The position numbers and the translations under genes were made by a program. 44,824 bases of DNA from Vicinamibacteria bacterium. Its GTDB lineage: Bacteria > Acidobacteriota > Vicinamibacteria > Vicinamibacterales > UBA8438. Below are positions 8,656 through 16,852 of the stretch, piece by piece. The DNA lies in assembly GCA_022820825.1 (NCBI GenBank), contig JAJEEU010000013.1, positions 1 to 44,824 of the forward strand, written 5' to 3'. The notes beneath the pieces are model-generated. The model saw only the letters and a program-made list of their open reading frames with translations. It did not search any database and was not told the DNA's origin. Each line of letters starts with the position of its first letter. Position 1 is the stretch's first letter.

Positions 8656-9609
8656 TCAGACGAACAGGGAGGAGACGGATGTTTCCTGATGAATGCTCTG
8701 AATCGCCTTCCCGAGCAGTTGCGCCACGGACAGTACCTGAATCTTCGACGAAGCGGCCAGCTCGGGACGGAGCGGAATGGTATCGGTCACGATCAGCCGC
8801 TCGAGCCGGGAGTCCTCGATCCGCTGCAGAGCCGGACCGGACAGCACGCCGTGCACGGCGCACGCCAGCACCCGCGCCGCGCCGTTGTCGTGCAACGCCA
8901 GTGACGCCTGGCGCAACGTTCCGGCCGTGTCCACGATGTCGTCCTGAATGATGCAGACACGGTCCCTGACCTCGCCCACGACGTTCATCACCTCCGCGTG
9001 GCCGTCGGACGAACGCCGCTTGTCGATGATCGCCAGCTCCACATCGACCCCGAGGCGTTTCGCATACGCCCGGGCGCGCTCCACGCCGCCGGCGTCCGGC
9101 GACACGATGGTGAGAGGCCGCTCGTGCTGCAGCTTCGCGAGGTAGTCGATGAACACCGGAGCTGCGAACAGGTGATCCACCGGGATGTCGAAGAAACCCT
9201 GGATCTGCGCCTTGTGCAGATCCATCGTCAACACGCGGTTGGCGCCCGCCGCTCCGAGCAGATTGGCGACCAGCTTGGCCGAGATCGGCACCCGCGGCTT
9301 GTCCTTGCGATCCTGCCGCGCATAGCCGTAGTACGGCATCACCGCGGTGATGCGCGATGCGGACGAGCGGCGAAATGCGTCGATCATCACGCACAGCTCG
9401 ATCAGGTGCTCGTCGACCGGCGTGCAGGTGGGCTGGACGACAAAGACGTCGGCGCCACGGATGTTCTCGTCGATCTGGAAGGAAACTTCGCCGTCGGAGA
9501 AGCGCCGCAGGCAAGCGCGCCCCAGCGGGACGTCCACGATTTCGGCGATCCGGCTTGCGAGCTCGGGGTGCGCGCTACCCGCGAACAGCTTCAGTTCCCT
9601 GCTATGCAT
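8656..9609 (-). CDS. prs: Ribose-phosphate pyrophosphokinase
   Basis: Prs makes PRPP from ribose-5-phosphate and ATP for nucleotide, His and Trp synthesis. The 317-residue protein has FSDGEVSFQIDENIRG, the catalytic flexible region YYGYARQDRKDKPR, the metal/ribose-phosphate segment DLHKAQIQGFFDIPVDHL, and the PRPP loop DDIVDTAGTL. Start ATG 9609 gives MHSRELKLFAGSAHPELA, typical of the family. The gene begins 38 bases after the tRNA-Gln 3' end, so the two are probably co-transcribed from the promoter near 9807-9835. Confidence 0.96.
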   Translation of the reverse strand: MHSRELKLFAGSAHPELASRIAEIVDVPLGRACLRRFSDGEVSFQIDENIRGADVFVVQPTCTPVDEHLIELCVMIDAFRRSSASRITAVMPYYGYARQDRKDKPRVPISAKLVANLLGAAGANRVLTMDLHKAQIQGFFDIPVDHLFAAPVFIDYLAKLQHERPLTIVSPDAGGVERARAYAKRLGVDVELAIIDKRRSSDGHAEVMNVVGEVRDRVCIIQDDIVDTAGTLRQASLALHDNGAARVLACAVHGVLSGPALQRIEDSRLERLIVTDTIPLRPELAASSKIQVLSVAQLLGKAIQSIHQETSVSSLFV

Positions 9610-9647
9610 TGGCACCTGGGAGTCACACGCATGCAACGTACGGGCGC

Positions 9648-9722
9648 TGGCTGGGGCGGAAGGATTCGAACCTTCGAATACGGGATCCAAAGTCCCGCGC
9701 CTTACCGCTTGGCCACGCCCCA
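9648..9722 (-). tRNA. tRNA-Gln (anticodon TTG)
   Basis: A complete cloverleaf with an encoded 3' CCA, 75 bases. The acceptor is TGGGGCG paired with CGCCCCA, and the discriminator is G. The anticodon arm GGGAC-TTTGG-ATCCC reads TTG, and the T arm carries GGTTCGAATCC. tRNA-Gln beginning with U is normal. It lies between ispE and prs. Confidence 0.95.
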
Positions 9723-9773
9723 ACATGAGTGGCCTGAGGCTCGCAGGAGGCCCGGCTGGGTGCGAACTCCCGT

Positions 9774-9795
9774 CGCGCCCGCCGCGGCGGGCGCG
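9774..9795. repeat. Perfect 22-bp palindrome in the tRNA-Gln/prs leader
   Basis: CGCGCCCGCCG is followed directly by its reverse complement. It lies between the putative promoter and tRNA-Gln, so in RNA it would form a very stable hairpin upstream of the tRNA. No T-run follows. A processing signal or operator role would be inference. Confidence 0.55.
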
Positions 9796-9806
9796 AGCGG
9801 GTGTGT

Positions 9807-9835
9807 ACTGTAGCGGATGCGGAGGACGCGGGCAA
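9807..9835 (-). promoter_or_regulatory. Putative sigma-70 promoter for tRNA-Gln and prs
   Basis: On the minus strand, TTGCCC (9835-9830) is separated by exactly 17 bases from TACAGT (9812-9807). Each hexamer matches four of six consensus positions. It sits after the ispE stop and about 85 bases before the tRNA-Gln 5' end. Confidence 0.45.
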
Positions 9836-9866
9836 GCGTTTCACCTCGGGGCTGTGGGGCGGACTG

Positions 9867-10760
9867 CTACTGCTGCGGTACTACCGCGGTCACGCGGGCG
9901 AACTCGGCGCGGTCGATCGTCCGCGTCAAGGTCGTGCGCCAGCCGCGGCGGCGGACGGCCCGGCGGGCGGCCTGCGCTGCCGCCTCCCGGCGGTACAGGC
10001 CGAAGACCACCGAGCCGCTGCCTGTCATGGCCGCCAGCAGCGCGCCGGTCCGCTGCAACCGCTCCACCATGACGGCGATATCGGGATGCCGCCGGGCGAC
10101 GGCCGGCTCGAGGTCGTTCGCCAGGCCGCGCCATGTCCGCCGCCAGGCCGCCGGCATGCCCGACGCCGGGCGCGGAGCCCCCGGGCGCGGACGATCCGCA
10201 TCGAACCAGCGGTAGGCGTCCGCGGTGGCCACGCCGAACGCCGGCCGCGCCAGCACAACCCACAGCGGCTCGACATCGGGAACGCTGCGTATCCGCTCAC
10301 CGCGCCCGCCGGCCAGCGCGGCGCCGCCGGTCAGGAAGTAGGGCACGTCGGAACCGATCTCGGACGCCACGCCGCGCAGCCAGGACGTACGCGCCGGCGC
10401 CTGCCACGCCGCGCACAGGCCGCGCAGCGCCGCGGCGGCGTTGCTGCTGCCTCCGGCCAGACCCGCCGCGGGGGGAATGCGCTTGCGGATCATGATGGCG
10501 GCGCCCGCGGGCTCCCCGCGCCGCCCGAGCGCTTCCCACAACGCACGGGCCGCGTTCCACACCAGGTTGGCGCGCCCCGTCGGGACCTCCGCAGCGCGGC
10601 AGGCGACCGTCAGCGGTCCGGGGCGGCAGCGAATCGCCAGAGAATCGTGCAGGTCGATCGACTGCAGCAGCGTCTGCACCTCGTGGAATCCATCGTGTCG
10701 CATTCCGAGGATCCGCAGGTGCAGGTTGATCTTTGCGGGCGCGCGGACGGTGAGCGTCAC
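9867..10760 (-). CDS. ispE: 4-diphosphocytidyl-2-C-methyl-D-erythritol kinase
   Basis: IspE phosphorylates CDP-ME in the MEP isoprenoid pathway, between the two activities of the IspDF fusion at 253-1425. The 297-residue GHMP kinase starts LTVRAPAKINLHLRILG, with the catalytic-region signature APAKINL. The ATP-binding loop is PPAAGLAGGSSNAAAAL, and the C-terminal motif is MTGSGSVVFGLY. Start GTG 10760 overlaps the stop of the lipoprotein gene (GTGA). Confidence 0.95.
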   Translation of the reverse strand: MTLTVRAPAKINLHLRILGMRHDGFHEVQTLLQSIDLHDSLAIRCRPGPLTVACRAAEVPTGRANLVWNAARALWEALGRRGEPAGAAIMIRKRIPPAAGLAGGSSNAAAALRGLCAAWQAPARTSWLRGVASEIGSDVPYFLTGGAALAGGRGERIRSVPDVEPLWVVLARPAFGVATADAYRWFDADRPRPGAPRPASGMPAAWRRTWRGLANDLEPAVARRHPDIAVMVERLQRTGALLAAMTGSGSVVFGLYRREAAAQAARRAVRRRGWRTTLTRTIDRAEFARVTAVVPQQ

Positions 10761-11572
10761 GGAATCCTGGCGAGCGGACCGGTGTCGGTCCGCAGCGTGT
10801 CGATGGATGTCGGGATGAAGTCCCGCGGCACTACGCGGGCGAACGCCCGTGCGTCGATCTCGACGTTGATGCTCACTTGCGAGAGCGTTGCCGTCAAGTC
10901 CGTGGCCACGCTGCCTGACGGCGCGCTGCGCACGTGGATCCGGCGCGGCATTCCGCGCACGTGGTCGCCATAGGCGACGACCAGCCCCCGCCGGCGGCCG
11001 GCCACGATGACGGGTTCACCGCCGGCGCGGTCCACGTACAGCGTTGCCTCCCCCTCGAGCTCCACGCCCACCCAGCCGTTGCTGTACGCCCGGGCCGCGA
11101 CCGGCACGGGATGCGGCACCAGGCAGCCCGTCAACACGGCCCGCAGATCGGCCGGCTCGAGCGGCAGGCCGGCGAGCAACTGCAGCAGATCGCTGCCGGT
11201 GGCGTCTGTGACGACGCGCCGCTCGCGCGGGAGGACCAGCACCGCCGGCGACTCGCCCGCGACCAGTATGAACGCGGGAGCCCCGAACGGTGCGACACCC
11301 TCGAGGCGCAGCGACGCCGGCCGCGCGAGCGCGCCGCGCACGCGCCCCCTCAGACGCGTGTCGCCCGTCTCTCCCTCGATGGCGAGCACGAGCTCGAGCG
11401 TCCGGACTCCGCGGCACGGGTCTGCCGCGGAGTCGAACAGCTCCGCGTAGTCGGGCAACGGGGTTCCGGGCCCTTCCGGCAGGACGATGCGAGGCGCGGC
11501 ACAGCCCGCGAAAACCAGCGCGGCCGCGCCTGCGACCGCGGCGCGGGCAACCCGCGGGCTCCTAGCGCTCAA
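10757..11572 (-). CDS. LolB-like outer-membrane lipoprotein
   Basis: A putative lipoprotein of 271 residues when read from TTG 11572. The N-terminus has two Arg, a hydrophobic stretch (AAVAGAAALVFAGC) and a Cys that could be the lipidation site, although Phe at -3 of the lipobox is uncommon. The remainder is a soluble beta-rich domain with GRVRGALARPASLRLEGVAPFG, resembling LolB/DUF4292-type proteins. Residue similarity to LolB is weak, so I leave the symbol blank. The strongest argument is context: lolB precedes ispE, tRNA-Gln, prs, rplY and pth in gammaproteobacteria. It overlaps the TPR gene by 11 bases. If it is LolB, it would insert lipoproteins into the outer membrane. Confidence 0.6.
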   Translation of the reverse strand: MSARSPRVARAAVAGAAALVFAGCAAPRIVLPEGPGTPLPDYAELFDSAADPCRGVRTLELVLAIEGETGDTRLRGRVRGALARPASLRLEGVAPFGAPAFILVAGESPAVLVLPRERRVVTDATGSDLLQLLAGLPLEPADLRAVLTGCLVPHPVPVAARAYSNGWVGVELEGEATLYVDRAGGEPVIVAGRRRGLVVAYGDHVRGMPRRIHVRSAPSGSVATDLTATLSQVSINVEIDARAFARVVPRDFIPTSIDTLRTDTGPLARIP

Positions 11573-13508
11573 GCTGGCGTCGGGCGTCGCCGATCTTCCG
11601 TTCGATCGCGGCACGCTCGACCTCGTGCCCGTCACCGGCAAGCGCGCGTTCCCACGCGGCAATCGCGTCCGTGAAGCGCCCGAGCCGCAGCATGAGATCT
11701 CCCAGGTGATCCTGGATCACGGAGTTCCATGCCATCTGCTCGCTTGCCTGTTGCAGCAGCGGTTCCGCGCGATCGAGACGGTCGAGCTTGAAGTACGCCC
11801 AACCGAGACTGTCGAGATAGGCGCCGTTGTAAGGGTCGGCCTCGATCGCCCGCTCGAGCAGTATGACCGACTCCTCCAGCCGCTCGCCGCGGTCGGCCAA
11901 CATGTACCCGAGGTAGTTCAACGTCGCGGCGTGCTCCGGGTTCAGATCGAGGATGCGGCGGAAGCGGTTCTCCGCTTCCATGTGACGGCCGCTCTGCTCC
12001 AGGACCGCCCCCAGCCGGAACAGGATCGAGGTGTCGTCGGTAAATCGGTTCGCGGCCGACTCCAGCAACTCCACGGCTTCATCGAAGCGTTCGTAATGGC
12101 CGTAGTACGCGGCCAGCACCAGGTAGGCCCGGGGCCGCTCGGTCCGCTCCCGCAGCGCCTCGCGGAGCAGGGCGACCCCGGCGTCGATGTCCCCTTCGTC
12201 TCCCAGCACGCGTGCTTCCAGGCGCGTGACCGTCAGACTCCCGCGATGCTCCTCCTGCATGCCGCCGAGCACGCGCCGTGCGTCGGCCGGCCGGCCGGCG
12301 TCGATGTACGCCTGCGCCAGTCGGCCGCCGAACGCCAGACTGTTCGGCATCAGCTCGACGCCCCGTTCGTACACCCTGCTCGCCGCCTCGTATTCCTGCA
12401 ACTGCTCGTGGGCAAACCCCACGCGCCCGAGAATCCCGGCGACCTGCTCGGGACGCAGGCCGCGGTCGGCCGCGTTCTCCAGGAGCGGCGCGAGCACCTC
12501 CACGACGCGGCGGTGCTCCCGCTTCTGGCTGTACACCTCCGCCAGCGCCAGCGCGCCCCTGAGGCCTCCCGGCTCCACCTCGATCAGCCGCCGCGCGGCG
12601 TCTTCGGCGGCATCGAAGTTCCGCAGCTCGAGCTCGACCTCCGACAGCAGGTACAGCCCGTATACGTCATTCGGCCGCAGCTCGACGAGCTCGTCGAGCA
12701 CGTCTCGCGCGCGCGCCGGACGGTCGGCGCGCAGCAGCGCATTGGCCAGCTCGCGCTTGGTGCGCGCGCTCCGCGGGTTGAGCTCGACGGCGCGCTCGTA
12801 CACTTCGACGGCGTCGCTCCAGCGTCCGTCCTTACCGTACAGCTCCGCCAGCCGCCGCAGTACGCGCGAGGACGGGCGGCCGCCGGCCACGACCTGTTCG
12901 AGTGTCGTCACCGCGTCGCCCAGCCGTCCGACCTGCTCGTACGCCCGCGCCAGCAGCATGCCGGTCTCCGAGAGGCCGGGGGCGTCCTTCTGCAACTCTT
13001 CGAGCAGGTCGACCGCGCTCGGCGCCGCGTCCGTCTGGAGATACAGGCGCGCCAGCGTCAGTTCGACGTTGTAGTCGGACAGCAGCGTCTCGCGCGCCTG
13101 CTCCAGGTGCCGGACGGCCAGCCCGGCGTCCTCCGCGGTGCCCGAACGCTCGCTGGCGCGCGCCGCGAAGAGGAGCCCCAGAATGCGATGTGCGCTCTGG
13201 TTCTCCGGATCGCGTTCCAGCGCCTCGCGCGCGGCTGCCACGGCCTCGTCGTTGCGGTTGCGGCGCGCATAGACGGAGGACAGCTCGGCCAGCAGCTCGC
13301 CCGATTCCGGATCCAGCCTGGCGGCGTCCCGATAGGCGCGCACCGCGCCCTCGATGTCGCCCTGGTTTTCGAGATGGCGGCCCTGCAGGAACAGGCGGTA
13401 CGCCTCGGCGCGCCCGGCGGCGGCTTCGTCGGCCTGCGACTGGGCAGCGACCGCCAGGGCCGGCGCCAGCGACCAGACAAGTACACCGACGAGCAACCGG
13501 ACATGCAT
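11562..13508 (-). CDS. Secreted tetratricopeptide-repeat protein
   Basis: A 648-residue protein with an N-terminal signal peptide (MHVRLLVGVLVWSLAPALA, cleavage probably near AVA-AQ). After that it is almost entirely TPR helices, with about a dozen or more repeats; the clearest motifs are GDIEGAVRAYRDAARLDPES, GRWSDAVEVYERAVELNPRS, GRHMEAENRFRRILDLNPEH and ERLEESVILLERAIEADPYN. No catalytic domain is visible, so it is probably a periplasmic scaffold. A TPR gene also sits directly upstream of lolB in pseudomonads. I chose ATG 13508; the divergent Trm112-like gene begins about 90 bases away. Confidence 0.85.
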   Translation of the reverse strand: MHVRLLVGVLVWSLAPALAVAAQSQADEAAAGRAEAYRLFLQGRHLENQGDIEGAVRAYRDAARLDPESGELLAELSSVYARRNRNDEAVAAAREALERDPENQSAHRILGLLFAARASERSGTAEDAGLAVRHLEQARETLLSDYNVELTLARLYLQTDAAPSAVDLLEELQKDAPGLSETGMLLARAYEQVGRLGDAVTTLEQVVAGGRPSSRVLRRLAELYGKDGRWSDAVEVYERAVELNPRSARTKRELANALLRADRPARARDVLDELVELRPNDVYGLYLLSEVELELRNFDAAEDAARRLIEVEPGGLRGALALAEVYSQKREHRRVVEVLAPLLENAADRGLRPEQVAGILGRVGFAHEQLQEYEAASRVYERGVELMPNSLAFGGRLAQAYIDAGRPADARRVLGGMQEEHRGSLTVTRLEARVLGDEGDIDAGVALLREALRERTERPRAYLVLAAYYGHYERFDEAVELLESAANRFTDDTSILFRLGAVLEQSGRHMEAENRFRRILDLNPEHAATLNYLGYMLADRGERLEESVILLERAIEADPYNGAYLDSLGWAYFKLDRLDRAEPLLQQASEQMAWNSVIQDHLGDLMLRLGRFTDAIAAWERALAGDGHEVERAAIERKIGDARRQLER

Positions 13509-13540
13509 GGCAGCGTCGATTGTTCCACAGGACGCGGCCC

Positions 13541-13568
13541 GCGACAAGCCGGACCGTTTTGGTATAGT
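13541..13568 (+). promoter_or_regulatory. Putative promoter for the Trm112-like gene and O-antigen ligase
   Basis: On the plus strand, GCGACA (13541-13546) is followed after 16 bases by TATAGT (13563-13568), 31 bases before the TTG start. The -10 is good for so GC-rich a region; the -35 is weak. It lies in the 90-base gap between two divergent genes. Confidence 0.4.
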
Positions 13569-13598
13569 GGCCGCAGCGTTCCCGCGGAGACTTCTGTC

Positions 13599-13766
13599 TT
13601 GGTTGACCCCGAGTTGTTGGAAATACTTGCGTGCCCCGACTGCAAGACGCCGGTCACCCCGGTGCACGACGGAAGGGGTTTGAAGTGCGAGCGGTGTCGC
13701 CGTGTCTATCCGATCAAGGATGACATCCCGGTGATGTTGATCGACGAAGCCACGATCGACGCGTAA
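13599..13766 (+). CDS. Trm112 family zinc-ribbon protein (UPF0434/YcaR-like)
   Basis: A 55-residue protein read from TTG 13599: LVDPELLEILACPDCKTPVT, then LKCERCRRVYPIKDDIPVML. The two CxxC pairs (CPDC and CERC) and the closing YPIxDxIPVML are diagnostic of the Trm112/UPF0434 family. The eukaryotic and archaeal members activate methyltransferases; the bacterial role is not well defined. It lies six bases before the O-antigen-ligase-like gene, with which it is probably co-transcribed. There is no ATG in the reading frame, so the TTG start is inferred. Confidence 0.85.
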   Translation: MVDPELLEILACPDCKTPVTPVHDGRGLKCERCRRVYPIKDDIPVMLIDEATIDA

Positions 13767-13772
13767 GAACCC

Positions 13773-14963
13773 GTGGCCGGAGCCCAACTGCAGGCAGCCA
13801 GCGACAGCCTCGCGCAACCCGGCCGGACGGCGCTGGAGCGCGTGGCGCTGGTGGTGGCGTTGCTGTTCATGGCGGCGCTGCCGGTATCCATCGCGGCGTC
13901 GCAGATACTGCTCACTCTCGCCATAGGCTGCTGGATCGGCATCCTCTTCGCGAACGGGGAACGACCCCGCGCCCCGCGCTTCTTCCTCCCGCTGCTCGCC
14001 TATACGCTGCTGACCATGGTGTCGGTGGCGGCGTCGCTGGATCCGTCCGCCAGCCTCGTCGATTCGAAAGAAGTGCTGCTGTTCCTGGTGGTGCCGGTCG
14101 TCTACCGGCTGGTGCGGGGGCAGGCGGGCGCAACGGCCGCCATCGTGATCATCAGCGCCGGCGCGGCGAGCGCCGTATTCGGCGTCGTGCAGTACGGCAT
14201 CTTCGGCTACGACGATCTCCAGCAGCGACCGCCCGGCTTCATGGGGCACTACATGACCTACTCGGGTCTGCTGATGCTGATGGTCGTGCTGGCGACCGCC
14301 CGCCTGCTGTTCGACGCGCGCGACCGGGCCTGGACCGGCCTCGTCCTGCCGGCGCTGGCCGTCGCCCTGGTGACCACGTTCACCCGCGGCGCCTGGATCG
14401 GCGCCTGTGCCGGGGTCGGCCTGTTGCTCGCCATGAAGAACGTGCGGCTGCTCGCCGTCCTGCCGATCCTGGTGATCATCGTGGTCGCCGCGGCGCCCGC
14501 GGGGATTGCGGACCGCATCGACTCGATATTCGATCGGCGCGATCCCACCAGCCGGGACCGGCTGGCGATGGCGCGCGCGGGAGTCATGATCATCGCCGAC
14601 CATCCGCTGGCCGGCGTCGGGCCGGACATGGTGCAGCGCGTCTACCCGGAGTACCGCGGGCCGGACGCCGTCAACGAGAACAACCCGCACCTGCACAACG
14701 TGCCGCTGCAGATCGCGGCGGAGCGGGGCCTGCCGGCGCTCGCGGCATGGCTCTGGTTCGTCGCGGCCGTGCTGCGCGAGCTGGCGGCGAGGTTCCGGCA
14801 ACCCGAGTCGCGGGCGGCGGCGGCGGCCGGCCTCGGGGCCATGGCCAGCATGCTGACCGCCGGCCTGTTCGAGTACAACTTCGGTGACTCGGAGTTCCTG
14901 ATGCTGCTGCTGGTGCTGGTGACGCTGCCCGCCGCTAATGTCGGAAGTGACGGCGACCGGTGA
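13773..14963 (+). CDS. O-antigen ligase family membrane protein (WaaL/Wzy-like)
   Basis: A 396-residue polytopic inner-membrane protein with about ten hydrophobic segments. It has the Wzy_C/O-antigen-ligase pattern: FTRGAWIG in the middle, a periplasmic loop with SRDRLAMARAGVMIIADHPL, then GVGPDMVQRVYPEYRG and NNPHLHNVPLQIAAERGLPA. The HNVPLQ.AAERG segment is typical. Such proteins ligate O-antigen to lipid A-core or polymerise glycans, and the sequence alone does not separate the two. Start is GTG 13773. Its 3' end overlaps the convergent purH by 29 bases. Confidence 0.85.
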   Translation: MAGAQLQAASDSLAQPGRTALERVALVVALLFMAALPVSIAASQILLTLAIGCWIGILFANGERPRAPRFFLPLLAYTLLTMVSVAASLDPSASLVDSKEVLLFLVVPVVYRLVRGQAGATAAIVIISAGAASAVFGVVQYGIFGYDDLQQRPPGFMGHYMTYSGLLMLMVVLATARLLFDARDRAWTGLVLPALAVALVTTFTRGAWIGACAGVGLLLAMKNVRLLAVLPILVIIVVAAAPAGIADRIDSIFDRRDPTSRDRLAMARAGVMIIADHPLAGVGPDMVQRVYPEYRGPDAVNENNPHLHNVPLQIAAERGLPALAAWLWFVAAVLRELAARFRQPESRAAAAAGLGAMASMLTAGLFEYNFGDSEFLMLLLVLVTLPAANVGSDGDR

Positions 14964-16542
14964 ACACCATCGCCATGCCGTGCTCGTCGGCCGCGGCAAT
15001 CACCTCTTCGTCGCGCCGCGAGCCGCCCGGCTGAACGACCGCCGTCGCTCCCGCCTCCGCAATGGCGTCGAGGCCGTCCCGGAACGGGAAGAACGCGTCG
15101 GACGCGGCGACCGTGCCGCCCAGCGCGCCGGTCTTGAGCCGGGCGACCTTGACGGCGTCGACGCGGCTCATCTGGCCCGCGCCCACCGCCGCCGCGCGGT
15201 CCGCGTGCGCGAACAGGATGGTGTTCGACTTCACGTGGGCGCATACGCGCCAGGCAAACCGCAAGGCGGTCCACTCGTCCGCGGTCGGCGCGCGCCTGGT
15301 GACGACCCGCAGCGTCGCACCCGGCGCAATCTCCGCGCCGTCGCGCCAGTCCGCGGCCGCCTCGGTGACGCGGTCGCGATCCTGCACGAGCAGGGCGCCC
15401 ATGATCGACCGCACCTCGCGCCGGCTGTCCGCGCTCCCCGCCAGGGCCGCGCAGTCGGCCAGCACGAGGCGCAGGTTCTTCTTTGCCGCCAGCACCTCGC
15501 GCGCTTCCGCAGCGGCGGCCGGCGCCACCACCGCCTCGATGAACGTGCTCGCTATCTCGCGCGCCGTGCCGGCGTCCAGAGGCCGGTTCAGGCCGACGAT
15601 GCCGCCGAACGCGGACAGTGGATCGACCTCGCGCGCCGTGACGTACGCCTTCTCGAGCGTTGCCGCGGTCGCCACGCCGCACGGGTTCGTATGCTTGACC
15701 ACGACGGCGGCGGGCTCGGTGAATTCGAGCGCCAGCCGCGCCGCGGCATCGAGATCCAGCAGGTTGGTGAACGAGAGCCCCTTGCCCTGGAGCACCTGCG
15801 CCGTGCCGAATCCCCATCCCGGCTCCGTGCCGTAGAGCGCGGCCTGCTGGTGCGGATTCTCGCCGTACCGCAGATCCTGCAGCTTGCGCGCCGACAGCGC
15901 CAGGTGGTCGGGCGCGATGCCGTCCAGCACGAACGGCGTGTGCGTGAACCGCGCGCCGTCCGTCTCGACGGCCGCCAGGGCCGCCGCGATGGTGCCGTCG
16001 TAGGCGGCGGTGTGCCCGAACGCCTTGCGCGCCAGCTCGAAGCGGAAGCCCGGGTCGGCGCCGCCCGCGTCGTCCAGCGCCGCCAGCACGCGCGGATAGT
16101 CCCCCGGATCGACCACGATCAGCACGTCGCGGAAATTCTTGGCCGCCGCCCGCACCATGCTGGGCCCGCCGATGTCGATCTGCTCGATCAACCCGTCGAA
16201 TGTAGTGTCCGCGCTGGCTGCCGCGGCCGCGAACGGATACAGGTTGACGACGACCAGGTCGATCGGCCGGATTCCCTGGCCTTCGATGGCCGCGAGATCG
16301 TCCGCGCGGTCGCGGCGCGCGAGGATGCCGCCGTGCACCGCGGGATGCAGCGTCTTCACGCGCCCGTCCATCATTTCCGGAAAGCCGGTGACCTCCGACA
16401 CGCCGCTAACGGTCAGTCCGGCCGCCTGCAGGGCGCGCGCGGTGCCGCCGGTGGAGATCAGCTCGACCCCCCGCTCCGCAAGTCCCCTCGCCAGATCGAC
16501 GAGCCCCGTCTTGTCCGACACGCTCAACAACGCCCGACTCAT
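14935..16542 (-). CDS. purH: Bifunctional AICAR formyltransferase / IMP cyclohydrolase
   Basis: PurH catalyses the last two steps of de novo IMP synthesis. The 535-residue protein has the N-terminal MGS-like cyclohydrolase domain (SVSDKTGLVDLARGL, ISTGGTARAL, MDGRVKTLHP, NLYPF). The formyltransferase domain contains LRYGENPHQQAALY, VVKHTNPCGVA, DPLSAFGGI, SNTILFA and the C-terminal PGGSRRDEEVIAAADEHGMAM. The KHTNPCG motif holds the catalytic Lys-His. Length is normal. Start ATG 16542 is preceded by GGAGG. It is transcribed alone, divergently from selA, with an R1 repeat between them. Confidence 0.96.
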   Translation of the reverse strand: MSRALLSVSDKTGLVDLARGLAERGVELISTGGTARALQAAGLTVSGVSEVTGFPEMMDGRVKTLHPAVHGGILARRDRADDLAAIEGQGIRPIDLVVVNLYPFAAAAASADTTFDGLIEQIDIGGPSMVRAAAKNFRDVLIVVDPGDYPRVLAALDDAGGADPGFRFELARKAFGHTAAYDGTIAAALAAVETDGARFTHTPFVLDGIAPDHLALSARKLQDLRYGENPHQQAALYGTEPGWGFGTAQVLQGKGLSFTNLLDLDAAARLALEFTEPAAVVVKHTNPCGVATAATLEKAYVTAREVDPLSAFGGIVGLNRPLDAGTAREIASTFIEAVVAPAAAAEAREVLAAKKNLRLVLADCAALAGSADSRREVRSIMGALLVQDRDRVTEAAADWRDGAEIAPGATLRVVTRRAPTADEWTALRFAWRVCAHVKSNTILFAHADRAAAVGAGQMSRVDAVKVARLKTGALGGTVAASDAFFPFRDGLDAIAEAGATAVVQPGGSRRDEEVIAAADEHGMAMVFTGRRHFRH

Positions 16543-16639
16543 GCTCCGCGCCTCCAGAAAGATCGCTGCGTGAGGTAAGAAACCGGCAGGAACAACCCGA
16601 GTGAGCCTGATGGTATCCTGAACCGCCGAACACCGGCAA

Positions 16640-16852
16640 CACGGCCCGGATCGCCGCGAGTTTGGGGCGCAACCCCAAGCAGGATCCTGAACGGGGACCG
16701 CATGGTCCCGACAGGTTGAACGTGCGAGGGGACGGTGAGCACGCAGGCGACCGTCCCCAAGCCGCGCACGGCGCGGCTCGCCGGCCACGAAGTGGGGCGA
16801 AGGTGTCCCCGCGAGTGGCCGGCGGGGGTTTGGGGCGCAGCCCCATCCAACG
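16640..16852. repeat. R1 dispersed hairpin repeat, copy 2
   Basis: This is the fullest R1 copy and fills most of the 310-base purH-selA gap. Perfect stems are GGGGACGG (16728-16735) with CCGTCCCC (16751-16758); GCCGCGC-ACG-GCGCGGC at 16761-16777; GCCGGCCAC (16780-16788) with GTGGCCGGC (16815-16823); and TGGGGC-GCA-GCCCCA at 16831-16845. Copy 1 aligns with its reverse complement and copy 3 with its middle. It runs to within seven bases of the selA ATG. A regulatory or terminator role is inference. Confidence 0.75.

Noticed and set aside
11562..14999. A 1145-codon minus-strand reading frame
   Set aside because: Only 11562-13508 encodes the TPR protein. The rest is antisense to the Trm112-like gene and O-antigen ligase, is rich in His/Arg/Gly without domains, and is typical of GC-rich shadow frames.
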